A stretch of DNA of 64,000 nucleotides from Photorhabdus akhurstii (GTDB taxonomy: Bacteria; Pseudomonadota; Gammaproteobacteria; Enterobacterales; Enterobacteriaceae). The position numbers and the translations under genes were made by a program. Below, in pieces: positions 8,884-17,055 of this stretch (within the stretch, counting starts at the first letter, position 1; every line of letters begins with the position of its first letter). Under the pieces are notes generated by a model, which worked only from the letters and a program-made list of their open reading frames with translations, did no database searches and had not been told where the DNA came from. The stretch spans positions 1-64,000 of the forward strand of contig NZ_RCWE01000005.1 of NCBI RefSeq assembly GCF_018448925.1, written 5' to 3'.

Positions 8884-8988
8884 TCAAATCACAGTGTTAA
8901 ATACTTTAATGTTATTAAATTTAGTAAATGCTCTAAAGAAATACGCATAAATTAGGTCGTTTAATCGGATTACGGCTCTGTTTGTCAT
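8884..8988 (-). pseudogene. in-frame PAAR-effector scar (34-codon chimera)
   Basis: Begins with the first 11 PAAR codons (MTNRAVIRLND) and continues in frame into the effector C-terminus (YAYFFRAFTKFNNIKVFNT; the intact toxin has YEYFLTAFSMFPNITVFNT). It is an independent, larger version of the deletion seen after Imm52-3. It sits directly downstream of the Imm52-2 stop, where an intact PAAR follows Imm52-1. Confidence 0.8.
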
Positions 8989-8990
8989 AT

Positions 8991-9725
8991 TTATAACTCT
9001 GTCATCAATGGTAGTATTTGTAAATCCCGTAAACATATTTCAATATCATTGGCTTTATTGATATGCTCCTGGTTTTCAATATCAAAGATATTTTTTGTCG
9101 TAATAATCAATGAGCCTTTTTTGTTATTTTTATCAGAAATAGATATTATTTCTTCTGCCATTGGAATTAAAATCGGGTCTATTTCTATTGGTAAGTAGAG
9201 CATCCAACCTGCACTTATTCGGTCTGGGAATACTTGCTTTTTTTTCAATCTATATCCTCGTGTTTCAGTCATAACGATTGGAGAATTACGAGTAGATGCT
9301 AAAGCTTTAACAAACTCTATAATAGTTTGAATATTTAATTTTTCTTTCACTAAGTTAAGTTCAATAGATATATTGGTTTTTCCTAGTCTATTATTGTAAA
9401 TTACATCACTGCTTTGATAAAAAATTCTATTTTCACTTTCAATGTCACCAGGGATATCAAATAAAGTAGCTATAAGATATTTTGCATCTTTATCATAATT
9501 TTCTGTAAGCTGGCTTATAGCATATTCAGTAAAACCAGTATCAGTAAATACATTATTCTCCTCTATTTCCTCTAAACTATATCCTGGTAAATGCCAATAA
9601 CTTGGGTTACTACTAATATTATTTATTTTCTGCATTATCTGATATACATCCCTTAACGCTAATTCAGGTGTTATTGGTTCATTAAGGTCATGAAACAATT
9701 TTATTCTTGGATGTATTAAACTCAT
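8991..9725 (-). CDS. Imm52-type immunity protein paralogue 2
   Basis: 244 residues from the ATG with an AGGA site 9 bases upstream (an ATG two codons earlier is too close to it). It has the shared C-terminal block (KKQVFPDRISAGWMLYLPI, NDIEICLRDLQILPLMT) and a divergent N-terminal half. It follows an effector gene whose catalytic core is deleted, so it is the immunity partner of a dead toxin. Retention of an intact immunity gene beside a disabled toxin suggests selection for protection against outside toxin rather than self-protection. Confidence 0.8.
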   Translation of the reverse strand: MSLIHPRIKLFHDLNEPITPELALRDVYQIMQKINNISSNPSYWHLPGYSLEEIEENNVFTDTGFTEYAISQLTENYDKDAKYLIATLFDIPGDIESENRIFYQSSDVIYNNRLGKTNISIELNLVKEKLNIQTIIEFVKALASTRNSPIVMTETRGYRLKKKQVFPDRISAGWMLYLPIEIDPILIPMAEEIISISDKNNKKGSLIITTKNIFDIENQEHINKANDIEICLRDLQILPLMTEL

Positions 9726-9773
9726 AATCATTAATCCTGTTTGAAATTTTCAACAATAGTTATAGGCTTTTGC

Positions 9774-10145
9774 TCAACTTATTGGCATATGAAATGTTTT
9801 AATGTTAGTAAAAGAAACAAACATTTCAGAAAAATATTCATAAGATATAGGCTGCAAAAAATGCCAATGAGACTTTGGAATATTATTCAATCCTATGCAT
9901 ACCCTATTTTGTCTTTCTGCTTGCCAAATCATTGTAACGTTGCCAATTGCCGGACATTTCTCACATTCGGTACGGGACGAAGTAATTGTTTGTGTATCCG
10001 CTTTTACCTTGTCTTGTTCACCTTCTTTATCTTTGGTGCTTTCCATCACACCAACGGTGGTTAATCCTGTTGCACAAGCAGCCAGTGTCCATTCCGCAGC
10101 AGCTAAAAGAGCAGGAGCCGCTGGCGCAAGAAGTGGTAATGGCAT
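9774..10145 (-). CDS. Tox-REase-5 effector remnant with internal deletion of the catalytic core
   Basis: 123 residues. The first about 73 match the intact effector nearly exactly (MPLPLLAPAAPALLAAAEWT, then CEKCPAIGNVTMIW). The sequence then jumps in frame to the C-terminal QAERQN...IPKSHWHFLQPISYEYF. The missing about 85 residues hold the DGW...EAKAKYDQFF region expected to form the nuclease active site. The product should be translated but harmless. It could be a decoy, an N-terminal docking competitor, or simply decaying. A good ribosome site (GGAGAAATT) remains, and the upstream 55 bases are the 3' end of the 114-codon gene that precedes the intact effector. Confidence 0.8.
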   Translation of the reverse strand: MPLPLLAPAAPALLAAAEWTLAACATGLTTVGVMESTKDKEGEQDKVKADTQTITSSRTECEKCPAIGNVTMIWQAERQNRVCIGLNNIPKSHWHFLQPISYEYFSEMFVSFTNIKTFHMPIS

Positions 10146-10148
10146 ATT

Positions 10149-10205
10149 AATTTCTCCTTTTCAATAAATTATCCATGACACGTAAATAATCACGGTATTT
10201 TTCTC
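10149..10205 (-). pseudogene. 3' remnant of the 114-codon gene (second repeat unit)
   Basis: Close match to the 3' end of the small gene ending at 11964 (codons for YRDYLRVMDNLL and the overlapping effector ribosome site). This shows the duplicated unit began inside that gene and contained effector, immunity and PAAR. Confidence 0.75.
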
Positions 10206-10208
10206 GGC

Positions 10209-10252
10209 TCTCTGTTTTACCGGATTAATGTATTAGCCCGGTAAAACGGAGA
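10209..10252. repeat. 44-bp imperfect palindrome at repeat-unit junction
   Basis: Arms TCTCTGTTTTACCGG and CCGGTAAAACGGAGA pair over 15 positions with one mismatch around a 14-base loop. It lies exactly where the second repeat unit meets the PAAR of the first. It lacks a T-run on either side, so an intrinsic terminator is unlikely. It may be a mobile-element or recombination remnant. Confidence 0.7.
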
Positions 10253-10308
10253 AGACAAGCGTAGCGCGTCAGTGTTGCCTTAAATAGGCCAAAATGATTG
10301 TCGTCTCA

Positions 10309-10572
10309 TTAAGCGAGAAAATCTTTCTGACTGGCAATCAGTTTTGCGCCACAGGCTGTTTGCATACCTTCCAATGCAATAGGTTTTCCCTGATGCTTTA
10401 AGTCATTGCTACCTTCTACAATAGGGAAAACCCCTTTGCACTTAGGGCAGTTTACTAAATCACCTTTAGCAGCAACAGGCACGCCTTGATACACGTAATT
10501 ATCAATGGCGGTAATGACTTTACCACCATGATCGGTTATGTCGTTTAAACGGATCACAGCTTTGTCTGTCAT
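10309..10572 (-). CDS. PAAR-domain protein, cargo unit of module B
   Basis: 87 residues from the ATG two bases after the Imm52-1 stop (MTDKAVIRLNDITDHGGK). It has the DHGG turn, CPKCKG pair and final CGAKLIAS typical of short PAAR tips, and differs from the two PAAR genes beside tssF. As third gene of the effector-immunity-PAAR unit, it may deliver the Tox-REase-5 effector as a separate PAAR. All other units in the array keep only scars of it. A start 16 codons earlier would overlap the immunity gene and is unlikely. Confidence 0.85.
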   Translation of the reverse strand: MTDKAVIRLNDITDHGGKVITAIDNYVYQGVPVAAKGDLVNCPKCKGVFPIVEGSNDLKHQGKPIALEGMQTACGAKLIASQKDFLA

Positions 10573-10574
10573 AC

Positions 10575-11309
10575 TTATATCTCTGATATTAATGGTAGTA
10601 TTTGTAAATCCCGTAAACATATTTCAATATCATTGGCTTTATTGATATGTTCTTGGTTTTCGATGTCAAAAATATCTTTTGTCGTAATAATCAATGAGCC
10701 TTTTTTGTGATTTTTATCAGAAATAGATATTATTTCTTCTGCCATTGGAACTAAAGTCGGATCTATTTCAATTGGTAAGTAGAGCATCCAACCGGCATAA
10801 ACCCTATCTGGAAAAACTTGTTTTTGTTTTAACGAGTAACCTCTTGTATCGACTAAAATAAATGGAGAGTTTCGAATCGATATTGAATTTTTTAAAAGCT
10901 CAATAATATCTTGAAAATTAAATTTATCTTTATCTAAATTGATGCTTATAGATATATTAGTTTTACCTAATCTAACAGGATTAACATGGATTTTATCTTC
11001 ACCCATATATAGAATACTGTTGTTGTTCTCATCTACTCCATCAGATAATGATTTCACAATAAATCCAGAGTTTTCATCATAAGTTTCTTTAAAATCTTCT
11101 ATAGCATATTTAGTAGGTCCATTTTCATCAAATGCATTATTTTTTAATCTCTCTTCTTGAGTATAACCAGGCAAATACCAACCACTTTTTCTAGTTGTTA
11201 ACTTATTTATCTTGCATGTAATTTGATATAAATCAAGTAATGCATTTTCAGGAGTTAAAGCCTCATTTGAGTCATGAAATAATTTTATTCTTGAAAAAAT
11301 CATTGACAT
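10575..11309 (-). CDS. Imm52-type immunity protein paralogue 1 (cognate)
   Basis: 244 residues, directly after the intact Tox-REase-5 effector (26 bases, GGAG ribosome site), so the presumed cognate antitoxin. It has the conserved block KQKQVFPDRVYAGWMLYLPI at about 150-169 and the C-terminal NKANDIEICLRDLQILPLIS. No signal peptide; cytoplasmic, matching a DNA-targeting toxin. From about residue 145 on, it is almost identical to paralogues 2-4, while the N-terminal half is closest to paralogue 3. Imm52 is assigned from memory of the family pattern and gene neighbourhood, so the family name is less certain than the immunity role. Confidence 0.8.
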   Translation of the reverse strand: MSMIFSRIKLFHDSNEALTPENALLDLYQITCKINKLTTRKSGWYLPGYTQEERLKNNAFDENGPTKYAIEDFKETYDENSGFIVKSLSDGVDENNNSILYMGEDKIHVNPVRLGKTNISISINLDKDKFNFQDIIELLKNSISIRNSPFILVDTRGYSLKQKQVFPDRVYAGWMLYLPIEIDPTLVPMAEEIISISDKNHKKGSLIITTKDIFDIENQEHINKANDIEICLRDLQILPLISEI

Positions 11310-11335
11310 TTTTAATTCTCCTTTTGTGAGAATGA

Positions 11336-11962
11336 TTAAAGTTTAGTGTTAAATACCGTAATGTTAGGAAACATAGAAAATGCCGTAAGAAAGTATTCAT
11401 AAGATATTGGCTCTAGAAAGTGCCAATGGGATTTTGGAATATTATCTAATGTCTCGCACACTAAATTCTGCCTCCTAGCCTGATTAATCATACTGTCATA
11501 TCCAGACATTTTTCCCTTTAACTTTATATTCTTATAAAAGTCATTAGGTTCTCCGTCTTTGAAAAATTGATCATATTTAGCTTTAGCTTCAAGAAATAAG
11601 CATTGTGCAGGTTTCCAGCCATCAAAATTTGTATCCATGCATAACCAAGTTTCAATTAGGTTTAATTCAGGGTTGTATATCGTCCCGGCAATTTTTGTTT
11701 GGTAGGCAATGGTTATTTCTGAATACGATGTGGTTTTTTCCCAAACCATTGTAACGTTGCCAATTGCCGGACATTTCTCACATTCGGTACGGGACGAAGC
11801 AATTGTTTGTGTATCCGCTTTTGCTTTGTCTTGTTTACCTTCTTTATCTTTGGTGCTTTCCATCACACCAACGGCGGCTAATCCCGCTGCACAAGCAGCC
11901 AATGTCCATTCAGCCGCAGCTAAAAGAGCGGGAGCCGCTGGCGCAAGAAGTGGTAATGGCAT
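11336..11962 (-). CDS. Tox-REase-5 nuclease T6SS effector
   Basis: 208 residues. The N-terminus is an Ala/Leu-rich hydrophobic segment (about residues 3-35), followed by a CEKCPAIGN motif. The C-terminal domain from about residue 75 shows the Tox-REase-5 restriction-fold pattern: ITIAYQTKIAG, a FDGWKPAQCLFLEAKAKYDQFF core (D and E/K residues as in PD-(D/E)xK nucleases), QARRQN, and WHFLEPISYEYF near the end. P. aeruginosa TseT belongs to the same toxin family. Probable role: DNA cleavage in recipient cells after delivery on VgrG. It overlaps the upstream gene through its ribosome site and is followed by its immunity gene. Confidence 0.85.
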   Translation of the reverse strand: MPLPLLAPAAPALLAAAEWTLAACAAGLAAVGVMESTKDKEGKQDKAKADTQTIASSRTECEKCPAIGNVTMVWEKTTSYSEITIAYQTKIAGTIYNPELNLIETWLCMDTNFDGWKPAQCLFLEAKAKYDQFFKDGEPNDFYKNIKLKGKMSGYDSMINQARRQNLVCETLDNIPKSHWHFLEPISYEYFLTAFSMFPNITVFNTKL

Positions 11963-11963
11963 A

Positions 11964-12308
11964 TCAATTTCTCCTTTTTAATAAATTATCCATAACCCGT
12001 AAATAATCACGGTATTGTTGTTCCGGGCTATCTCCGGCGTTCAACATATTTTGGATTGTTGGCGAGCCGTGAAAATCACGGTTAAACGCAACGAAATATA
12101 AGTAAGAGCGGATCAATGCTTCATCCTTGAACCTCATCTCAACTAAATCCAGATAAGCTTTCTTTAATCGTTCGTGTAGGCTGTGTTCGCTTTCATTTTC
12201 GACTAATCCACTGTGCTCAGCCAGAATACGTTGTCGGATCTGGGTCACATAAGCCTCATCTTCCGCATCAATAAATTTAGCGACCTGTTCCTTGCTGAGT
12301 TTTATCAT
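11964..12308 (-). CDS. small protein of unknown function in the T6SS cargo operon
   Basis: 114 residues, strongly helical and charged (MIKLSKEQVAKFIDAEDEAY ... YRDYLRVMDNLLKRRN), no signal peptide or membrane segment. It lies between the DUF4123 adaptor (2 bases) and the effector, with its stop codon overlapping the effector's ribosome-site spacer, so it is co-translated with both. Small helical proteins in this position often act as co-chaperones or adaptor partners. That role is inferred from position only. A 3' fragment survives beside the truncated effector copy, showing it was at the edge of the duplicated unit. Confidence 0.75.
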   Translation of the reverse strand: MIKLSKEQVAKFIDAEDEAYVTQIRQRILAEHSGLVENESEHSLHERLKKAYLDLVEMRFKDEALIRSYLYFVAFNRDFHGSPTIQNMLNAGDSPEQQYRDYLRVMDNLLKRRN

Positions 12309-12310
12309 CG

Positions 12311-12802
12311 TTAGGCCCCTTTTACGAAATGATCATTATTATCAAAAGAATACACCCACTCATGAATACCGTCAGTGAATGCTGACAATTGCTCTGGGCT
12401 GAAAATATCCCGGATTTGATGCAAAATGCGGGGATCGTAAAAACGCAACAATGCCGTTTCCCCCGTTTCCAGCTCAACATTCAGGTAGTTTTCAAGGTGA
12501 CGGGTTAGTTTGTCCAAAGATAGCGTGGTGTGTAGCCAGGACACCGAAGGTGCAACCTTTTCCAGCGCAGATAACTTTTCTTCCCATGATTTCGCATAAG
12601 CCATATCAAACAACCACGGCCCCGCGAATGCAATTTTGGCATCCGGGTATTGCCGGAACAGGGGATTATTCATGCCGGCGATATACTTAATCTCTTCAGC
12701 AAAATGACGTTCATACTGTAGGCCGCTGACTAAGGCATACCATTTCATTTCGGGATGTCTTTCTCTGTATTCACTCCATTTTTTCTGTAATTCTGGTGTC
12801 AT
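12311..12802 (-). CDS. DUF4123 T6SS adaptor (module B)
   Basis: 163 residues with a compact DUF4123 domain: WYALVSGLQYE, GPWLFDM, SWLHTTLSLDKLTRHLENYL and ALLRFYDPRIL. It overlaps the vgrG 3' end by 4 bases and precedes the 114-residue gene and the nuclease effector. It is the minimal form of the family, unlike the 410-residue adaptor of module A. The expected job is to load the Tox-REase-5 effector on the C-terminal tail of VgrG-B. Confidence 0.85.
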   Translation of the reverse strand: MTPELQKKWSEYRERHPEMKWYALVSGLQYERHFAEEIKYIAGMNNPLFRQYPDAKIAFAGPWLFDMAYAKSWEEKLSALEKVAPSVSWLHTTLSLDKLTRHLENYLNVELETGETALLRFYDPRILHQIRDIFSPEQLSAFTDGIHEWVYSFDNNDHFVKGA

Positions 12803-14775
12803 GACTGCCCCCTGATAACCATTGCCGTGCCATTCAATTCTGCTTTCATCAGACAGGTCAGACAGATTTCTTTCAATGGTGTCGTCAGGGCTTTTTCTGC
12901 CTGCACGACACTGGTTTGTTTCAGTTTATCCAGCATATCCGGTAGCTTGCCACCCCAGCCTGAGCCGCTGCCGGGTGATCCACTGCCGAAGTTAATGCCC
13001 GCACTGCTGGTAATACCGCCTGCATCGATTTTAAGGAAGTGCCCGGCGGCCTGTAGGGTCAGTTCACTACCGGCATCAATCACGACTTTAGCGCCGGAAT
13101 TTAGGTGAATTTCATTGCCGCTTTGAGTTAACAGGGCATCATCTGCCTTGATATGGAGTTTTTGCCCCGTAGATAGGGAAATGTCATTTCCCGTCTGTAC
13201 GCGGTACTCATTATCAATGCGTAAATGGGCATCATGTTTAATATGATGTGTCCGGTTATGCCCAATATTGTGGGTTTCATCATTCAGAATCAGCGTATTC
13301 ATATCCCGTTGAGCATGAATAAATACTTCTTCACTGCCGTTTTCATCCTCAAAACGTAATTCGTTAAAGCCATTACCTTTATGTGTTTTGGTTCTGAACG
13401 TGGTGCGCGTCTTTTCCGCGGGTAAATTCAGCGGCGGGCGGTTAAGACCGTTGTAAGTGCATCCGGTAATAATAGGCCGGTCAATATCGCCGTTGAGATA
13501 GGAGATAATCACTTCCTGACCGACTCGCGGTGTTGCCAGAAAACCAAATCCGTTGCCATTCCAGCCTTGTGCAACCCGTACCCAGCAAGAAGCCTGATCA
13601 TCAGGCGCGTCATAACGGTTCCAGTGAAAGTGAACGCGAACCGCGCCATCTTTGTTGACGTAAATTTCTTCAGTGCCTGGCCCGACAACCGTTGCAACTT
13701 CGTCGCCGTCGGCCAATGGTTTATAGCGGTATGGCGGACGCCAATCGTTGCGGCCTGGAATGAACCGGGTGTGTGAATTCAGGGTAGTGCCGGTTCCGTT
13801 ATCGCCTAAAACGGCGGGGACATGCCCGGTATGTTGGGAAGAGGTGACTTGCCAGCGATCATTCATGGCGTCAATCGGGTGGTTGGTTAGTGTAAAAATT
13901 CTGCCCGGCATTAATCGAATACAATTACTGTCCGCTTGCCCTGATTTGCTGTCAACCCGCAAAGCTTCCAGCCGGTATTGGGTAAACGGCATGCCCTCTT
14001 TATCTTTCTGAAAACGGCCGTAACTTTCAAAAATATGAAATGGCGTGCCGTTCTCCGCTTCAAAATCCGTGGCGTTATGCTGTAAAGCGTAATTGGGGTT
14101 GTGATAATTTCTGTCTTTTTGGTCGGTAGATTCCGGGCGCATGTAGGAGCCAAGAGACCATTTGTAGATAACATTTTCTTCTACTGCGCTGGTGACGTCC
14201 GGGTTATAAATCAATGTATCCGGCGCTCTCATGTTCAGGTAGCTATCACTCAGATAGAGCCCGTCATCGGCGAACCAGAAGAAAATTCCCTCCTCAGCCG
14301 CCAGGCGGGTAAAGAAATCATAGGATGATTCCCTTTTCATGGTGACGTATTCCCGTGTTGAGTGTGGGTTATTCAAATGCATATTGGCCCGGAGTTTCTT
14401 CTGTTTCAGTATGCTTTGTAAAATATCGGGGACACTGAGCTGGTGATAGATACGGCTGTCCTGATCGAGTGTCAGCAGCCACATTTCTGGCCTGACTGTC
14501 AGATGATACTGAGTTTGATGTCGGTTTGTGGCGCCAACAACCGCACTTGCAACCAATCCTTTCACTTCACGTTGCAGAATATCGTCACGGGTGACAGTGA
14601 ACCGCACGGTTTGGAGCAGGAGGGTGTCCGTGTCTATATTTGAACGGCTTGCCGCTAATGTGAGAGACAGGGTAAATAACGATGAAAGCGCTTCATCTAA
14701 TGTAAAATTCACTACCGCAAAAGTCATGGGCGGCAGATTGCCGATGGTGCAGGAAAAGCGGAGTCCGGTTTTCAT
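12799..14775 (-). CDS. vgrG: VgrG spike protein, module B
   Basis: 658 residues. Residues 1 to about 478 differ from VgrG-A by only a handful of changes (same hub, OB fold and VRVAQGWNGNGFGFLATPRVG). After FNELRFEDE the two diverge completely. This tail has a His/Asp-rich beta-helix (NIGHNRTHHIKHDAHLRI), a Gly/Ser linker (GSGSPGSGSGWGG) and a helical end with a CLTCL pair. Swapping the C-terminal tail on a constant spike is the known way that VgrGs gain different adaptor/effector sets. The start is the ATG 14 bases after tssF, as in module A. Confidence 0.95.
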   Translation of the reverse strand: MKTGLRFSCTIGNLPPMTFAVVNFTLDEALSSLFTLSLTLAASRSNIDTDTLLLQTVRFTVTRDDILQREVKGLVASAVVGATNRHQTQYHLTVRPEMWLLTLDQDSRIYHQLSVPDILQSILKQKKLRANMHLNNPHSTREYVTMKRESSYDFFTRLAAEEGIFFWFADDGLYLSDSYLNMRAPDTLIYNPDVTSAVEENVIYKWSLGSYMRPESTDQKDRNYHNPNYALQHNATDFEAENGTPFHIFESYGRFQKDKEGMPFTQYRLEALRVDSKSGQADSNCIRLMPGRIFTLTNHPIDAMNDRWQVTSSQHTGHVPAVLGDNGTGTTLNSHTRFIPGRNDWRPPYRYKPLADGDEVATVVGPGTEEIYVNKDGAVRVHFHWNRYDAPDDQASCWVRVAQGWNGNGFGFLATPRVGQEVIISYLNGDIDRPIITGCTYNGLNRPPLNLPAEKTRTTFRTKTHKGNGFNELRFEDENGSEEVFIHAQRDMNTLILNDETHNIGHNRTHHIKHDAHLRIDNEYRVQTGNDISLSTGQKLHIKADDALLTQSGNEIHLNSGAKVVIDAGSELTLQAAGHFLKIDAGGITSSAGINFGSGSPGSGSGWGGKLPDMLDKLKQTSVVQAEKALTTPLKEICLTCLMKAELNGTAMVIRGQS

Positions 14776-14789
14776 AATGTTTCCTTCAA

Positions 14790-16523
14790 TTACATGATCT
14801 TCTGATGCCCAGGCATATTGTAAAATTCCCAGTATTCATTGGTGTCGTTATTGATAACGGTTAATCTGTGAAAGCTGGTTTCAACAAAACAGAGGGAGAA
14901 AGCGGTGTGTAGTGTTTTGGCAAAAGCATACATTTCTCCTTCATGCTCATAATTTTCTGGTGTCATGCGCAGTGTGATGGCTTGGCCTCTCACAGGAATG
15001 CCCTTGTCAAAATGGTAGTATGGCTCAAGGTAGATAGCGCTGAGACCATCGGCCATGCGCTGAATATGCCGGCTACGCGGGGCGTCCAGATGCGCGAAGG
15101 TATCAAGTTGTTTGACCAGAGATCTGACTGATTCAATGTGACTGAGAAAAAATGGCCCAATCGACAACAAAGATAGTATCGGCCAGTGCTGATGACTGTT
15201 TACGACGGCAGGAAGATCTTTTGACGCCGACACGATATTCCTGGCCTGAATATGGCTGGGTATCTGCTCGCTGGGTATACAGATTTGCCCGATGCCCAAT
15301 GTCCGTGCTTGCGTATGATATCTGTGATATTGGCAGTAAAATTCGCGATAGTGGTGTTTTGTTACGGGTTTTGCCTGATGATCATAAAACGTGAGATTAA
15401 TTTGATTGCCGCCAAATGGAGATTCTTCCCGTATATGGTTAAAAAGTAATATGTTGTCACCGGGTTCGGCAAAATGGCAGGCGGCCAGTTGCTCGCTATT
15501 GATAAGAGGAACGCTGTGAGCAGATCCTTCAGATGTTCCATCAGGATCGGATTGGAGTTTAATGTTATCAATACTAAAGATTTCATTCGCTGCTAATACA
15601 TAACGCGATTTGCCCTTTTCAAATGTTATCGGTTTTGTTCTTGCCGGAGCCAGGTTAATAACGGGTACGCAATGGGGAATAAATGCGGGTGTAATGTCCT
15701 CGATGGGAATGTTACAGTCAAATTCTAGAATAATGGTAAATTGCTTATCTTCTCCCAAAGGGAGCTCAGCGATTTCTTCCGATAAATCAAATGACATAAA
15801 GTCATTAACATGTGGCAGATAGAGGTATTCGTATAACACCTGCAACGGCCAGAAATAGTCATGTGGTCTCGGCAGGACCAAATTTTCTTTCAGGCGTGGA
15901 GCGATCTCAATAGCCAGCCACATCTCCGTCTCTTTTAGGGATGTTTTCAGATAAGTGTTGTTCAGCGATTGATCCACGTATTTGGTCAGTAAAGACGCCA
16001 GTTTTTGATCTTCTCCGAGAAAAAGCGTGACTTGCCCTGTCTTCCAGCGGGTAGTTGGGCCATGATATTGAAAGGTCAGCGATATCAGGCTCTTGTCTCC
16101 GCTGTGTGTCAGCGTTTTATGGACCAAAGTGATGGGCTCAATATTGATATCTTGAGTGGTTCTGAATGTAATGGATTGATTCTGCTGTATGGCGGAAATT
16201 TCACTGCCTTTGGCAATGCTTGTGGTTTCAGTCATGCTGCCCGGTTGAATATCTAGCTGGACAATGCTGGTTGAAGGGATCGGATGTAAAGGTATCGGCC
16301 ATACTTTTCGTAGAAGCGGGTTAATGACTTCCGGGAAACCGTCATCAATTTTCTGCTTAATACCGGCAGTAATAAGCGCAAAACCTTCCAGTAATCGGAG
16401 AACATCCGGGTCGCCAGATTCGGAGGTAAATGGAGCAAGGTGTGGATGCTCTTGCGCTGCGTTGCTCAGATCATGCTTTATTTGTGAAAGTGCTTCCCGA
16501 TAGAAATCTTCAAAATTTTTCAT
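14790..16523 (-). CDS. tssF: TssF-like T6SS baseplate protein, module B
   Basis: 577 residues, almost identical to the module A copy. Differences cluster near the N-terminus (DPDVLRLLEGFALITAGIKQ against DPDILRVLEGFALITAGLQQ). The start was chosen on the same AAAGGTAG site and TssF-like first residues. Again there is no tssG neighbour, only vgrG 14 bases downstream. Two near-identical orphan tssF genes beside vgrG suggest the pair is the mobile or duplicating unit. Confidence 0.85.
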   Translation of the reverse strand: MKNFEDFYREALSQIKHDLSNAAQEHPHLAPFTSESGDPDVLRLLEGFALITAGIKQKIDDGFPEVINPLLRKVWPIPLHPIPSTSIVQLDIQPGSMTETTSIAKGSEISAIQQNQSITFRTTQDINIEPITLVHKTLTHSGDKSLISLTFQYHGPTTRWKTGQVTLFLGEDQKLASLLTKYVDQSLNNTYLKTSLKETEMWLAIEIAPRLKENLVLPRPHDYFWPLQVLYEYLYLPHVNDFMSFDLSEEIAELPLGEDKQFTIILEFDCNIPIEDITPAFIPHCVPVINLAPARTKPITFEKGKSRYVLAANEIFSIDNIKLQSDPDGTSEGSAHSVPLINSEQLAACHFAEPGDNILLFNHIREESPFGGNQINLTFYDHQAKPVTKHHYREFYCQYHRYHTQARTLGIGQICIPSEQIPSHIQARNIVSASKDLPAVVNSHQHWPILSLLSIGPFFLSHIESVRSLVKQLDTFAHLDAPRSRHIQRMADGLSAIYLEPYYHFDKGIPVRGQAITLRMTPENYEHEGEMYAFAKTLHTAFSLCFVETSFHRLTVINNDTNEYWEFYNMPGHQKIM

Positions 16524-16791
16524 ATCTACCTTTGTCTTTTTTCCGATCAAATATTAATGTAAATTTATATTTTGAGCTGATGGATATCAAGGTTGATAAT
16601 TTAATTATGTGTAATTTTTTGTTTCAAACAGTTAATGATGTAAATTTTTTAGGTGTTCAACTAACATAATTATGTAATTTATTTCAATGAGTTTTATTTA
16701 GATAAGTTTTTTTTAATCAAGTGATGGCGTCATGATAGCCAGATGTTGGAAGCTGAAATTAATATTTAATCATTAGTTAATGGAGGGAAAT

Positions 16792-17055
16792 ATGTCACGT
16801 CCTATTATTTTGGTCGGTGATTCGACTTCGCATGGCGGCAAGGTGTTAGCCGGTGATGAAGGCTTTGGTGTGTTAGGGAAGAAAGCGGCTCGGGTTGGGG
16901 ATGCGGTATCCTGTCCAAAATGTGGCGGCAATCAAACCATTGTGGAAGGGACGCCGAAAATAATCAGCTCTAATGGGCAAATGTACGCACTGGAGGGAAT
17001 GAAAACCTCTTGTGGCGCGACATTAATTGCCTCGCAAAGCCTGTTTCAAGCATAG
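16792..17055 (+). CDS. PAAR-domain spike tip protein, module B
   Basis: 87 residues (MSRPIILVGDSTSHGG), with CPKCGG and CGATLIAS motifs and a GGAGGG ribosome site. It is transcribed divergently from tssF. A short PAAR without extension, nearly identical to the module A copy. It is the last gene of the T6SS island; homology between the modules ends within about 40 bases after its stop, and the core gene mscM follows on the other strand. Confidence 0.9.
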   Translation: MSRPIILVGDSTSHGGKVLAGDEGFGVLGKKAARVGDAVSCPKCGGNQTIVEGTPKIISSNGQMYALEGMKTSCGATLIASQSLFQA

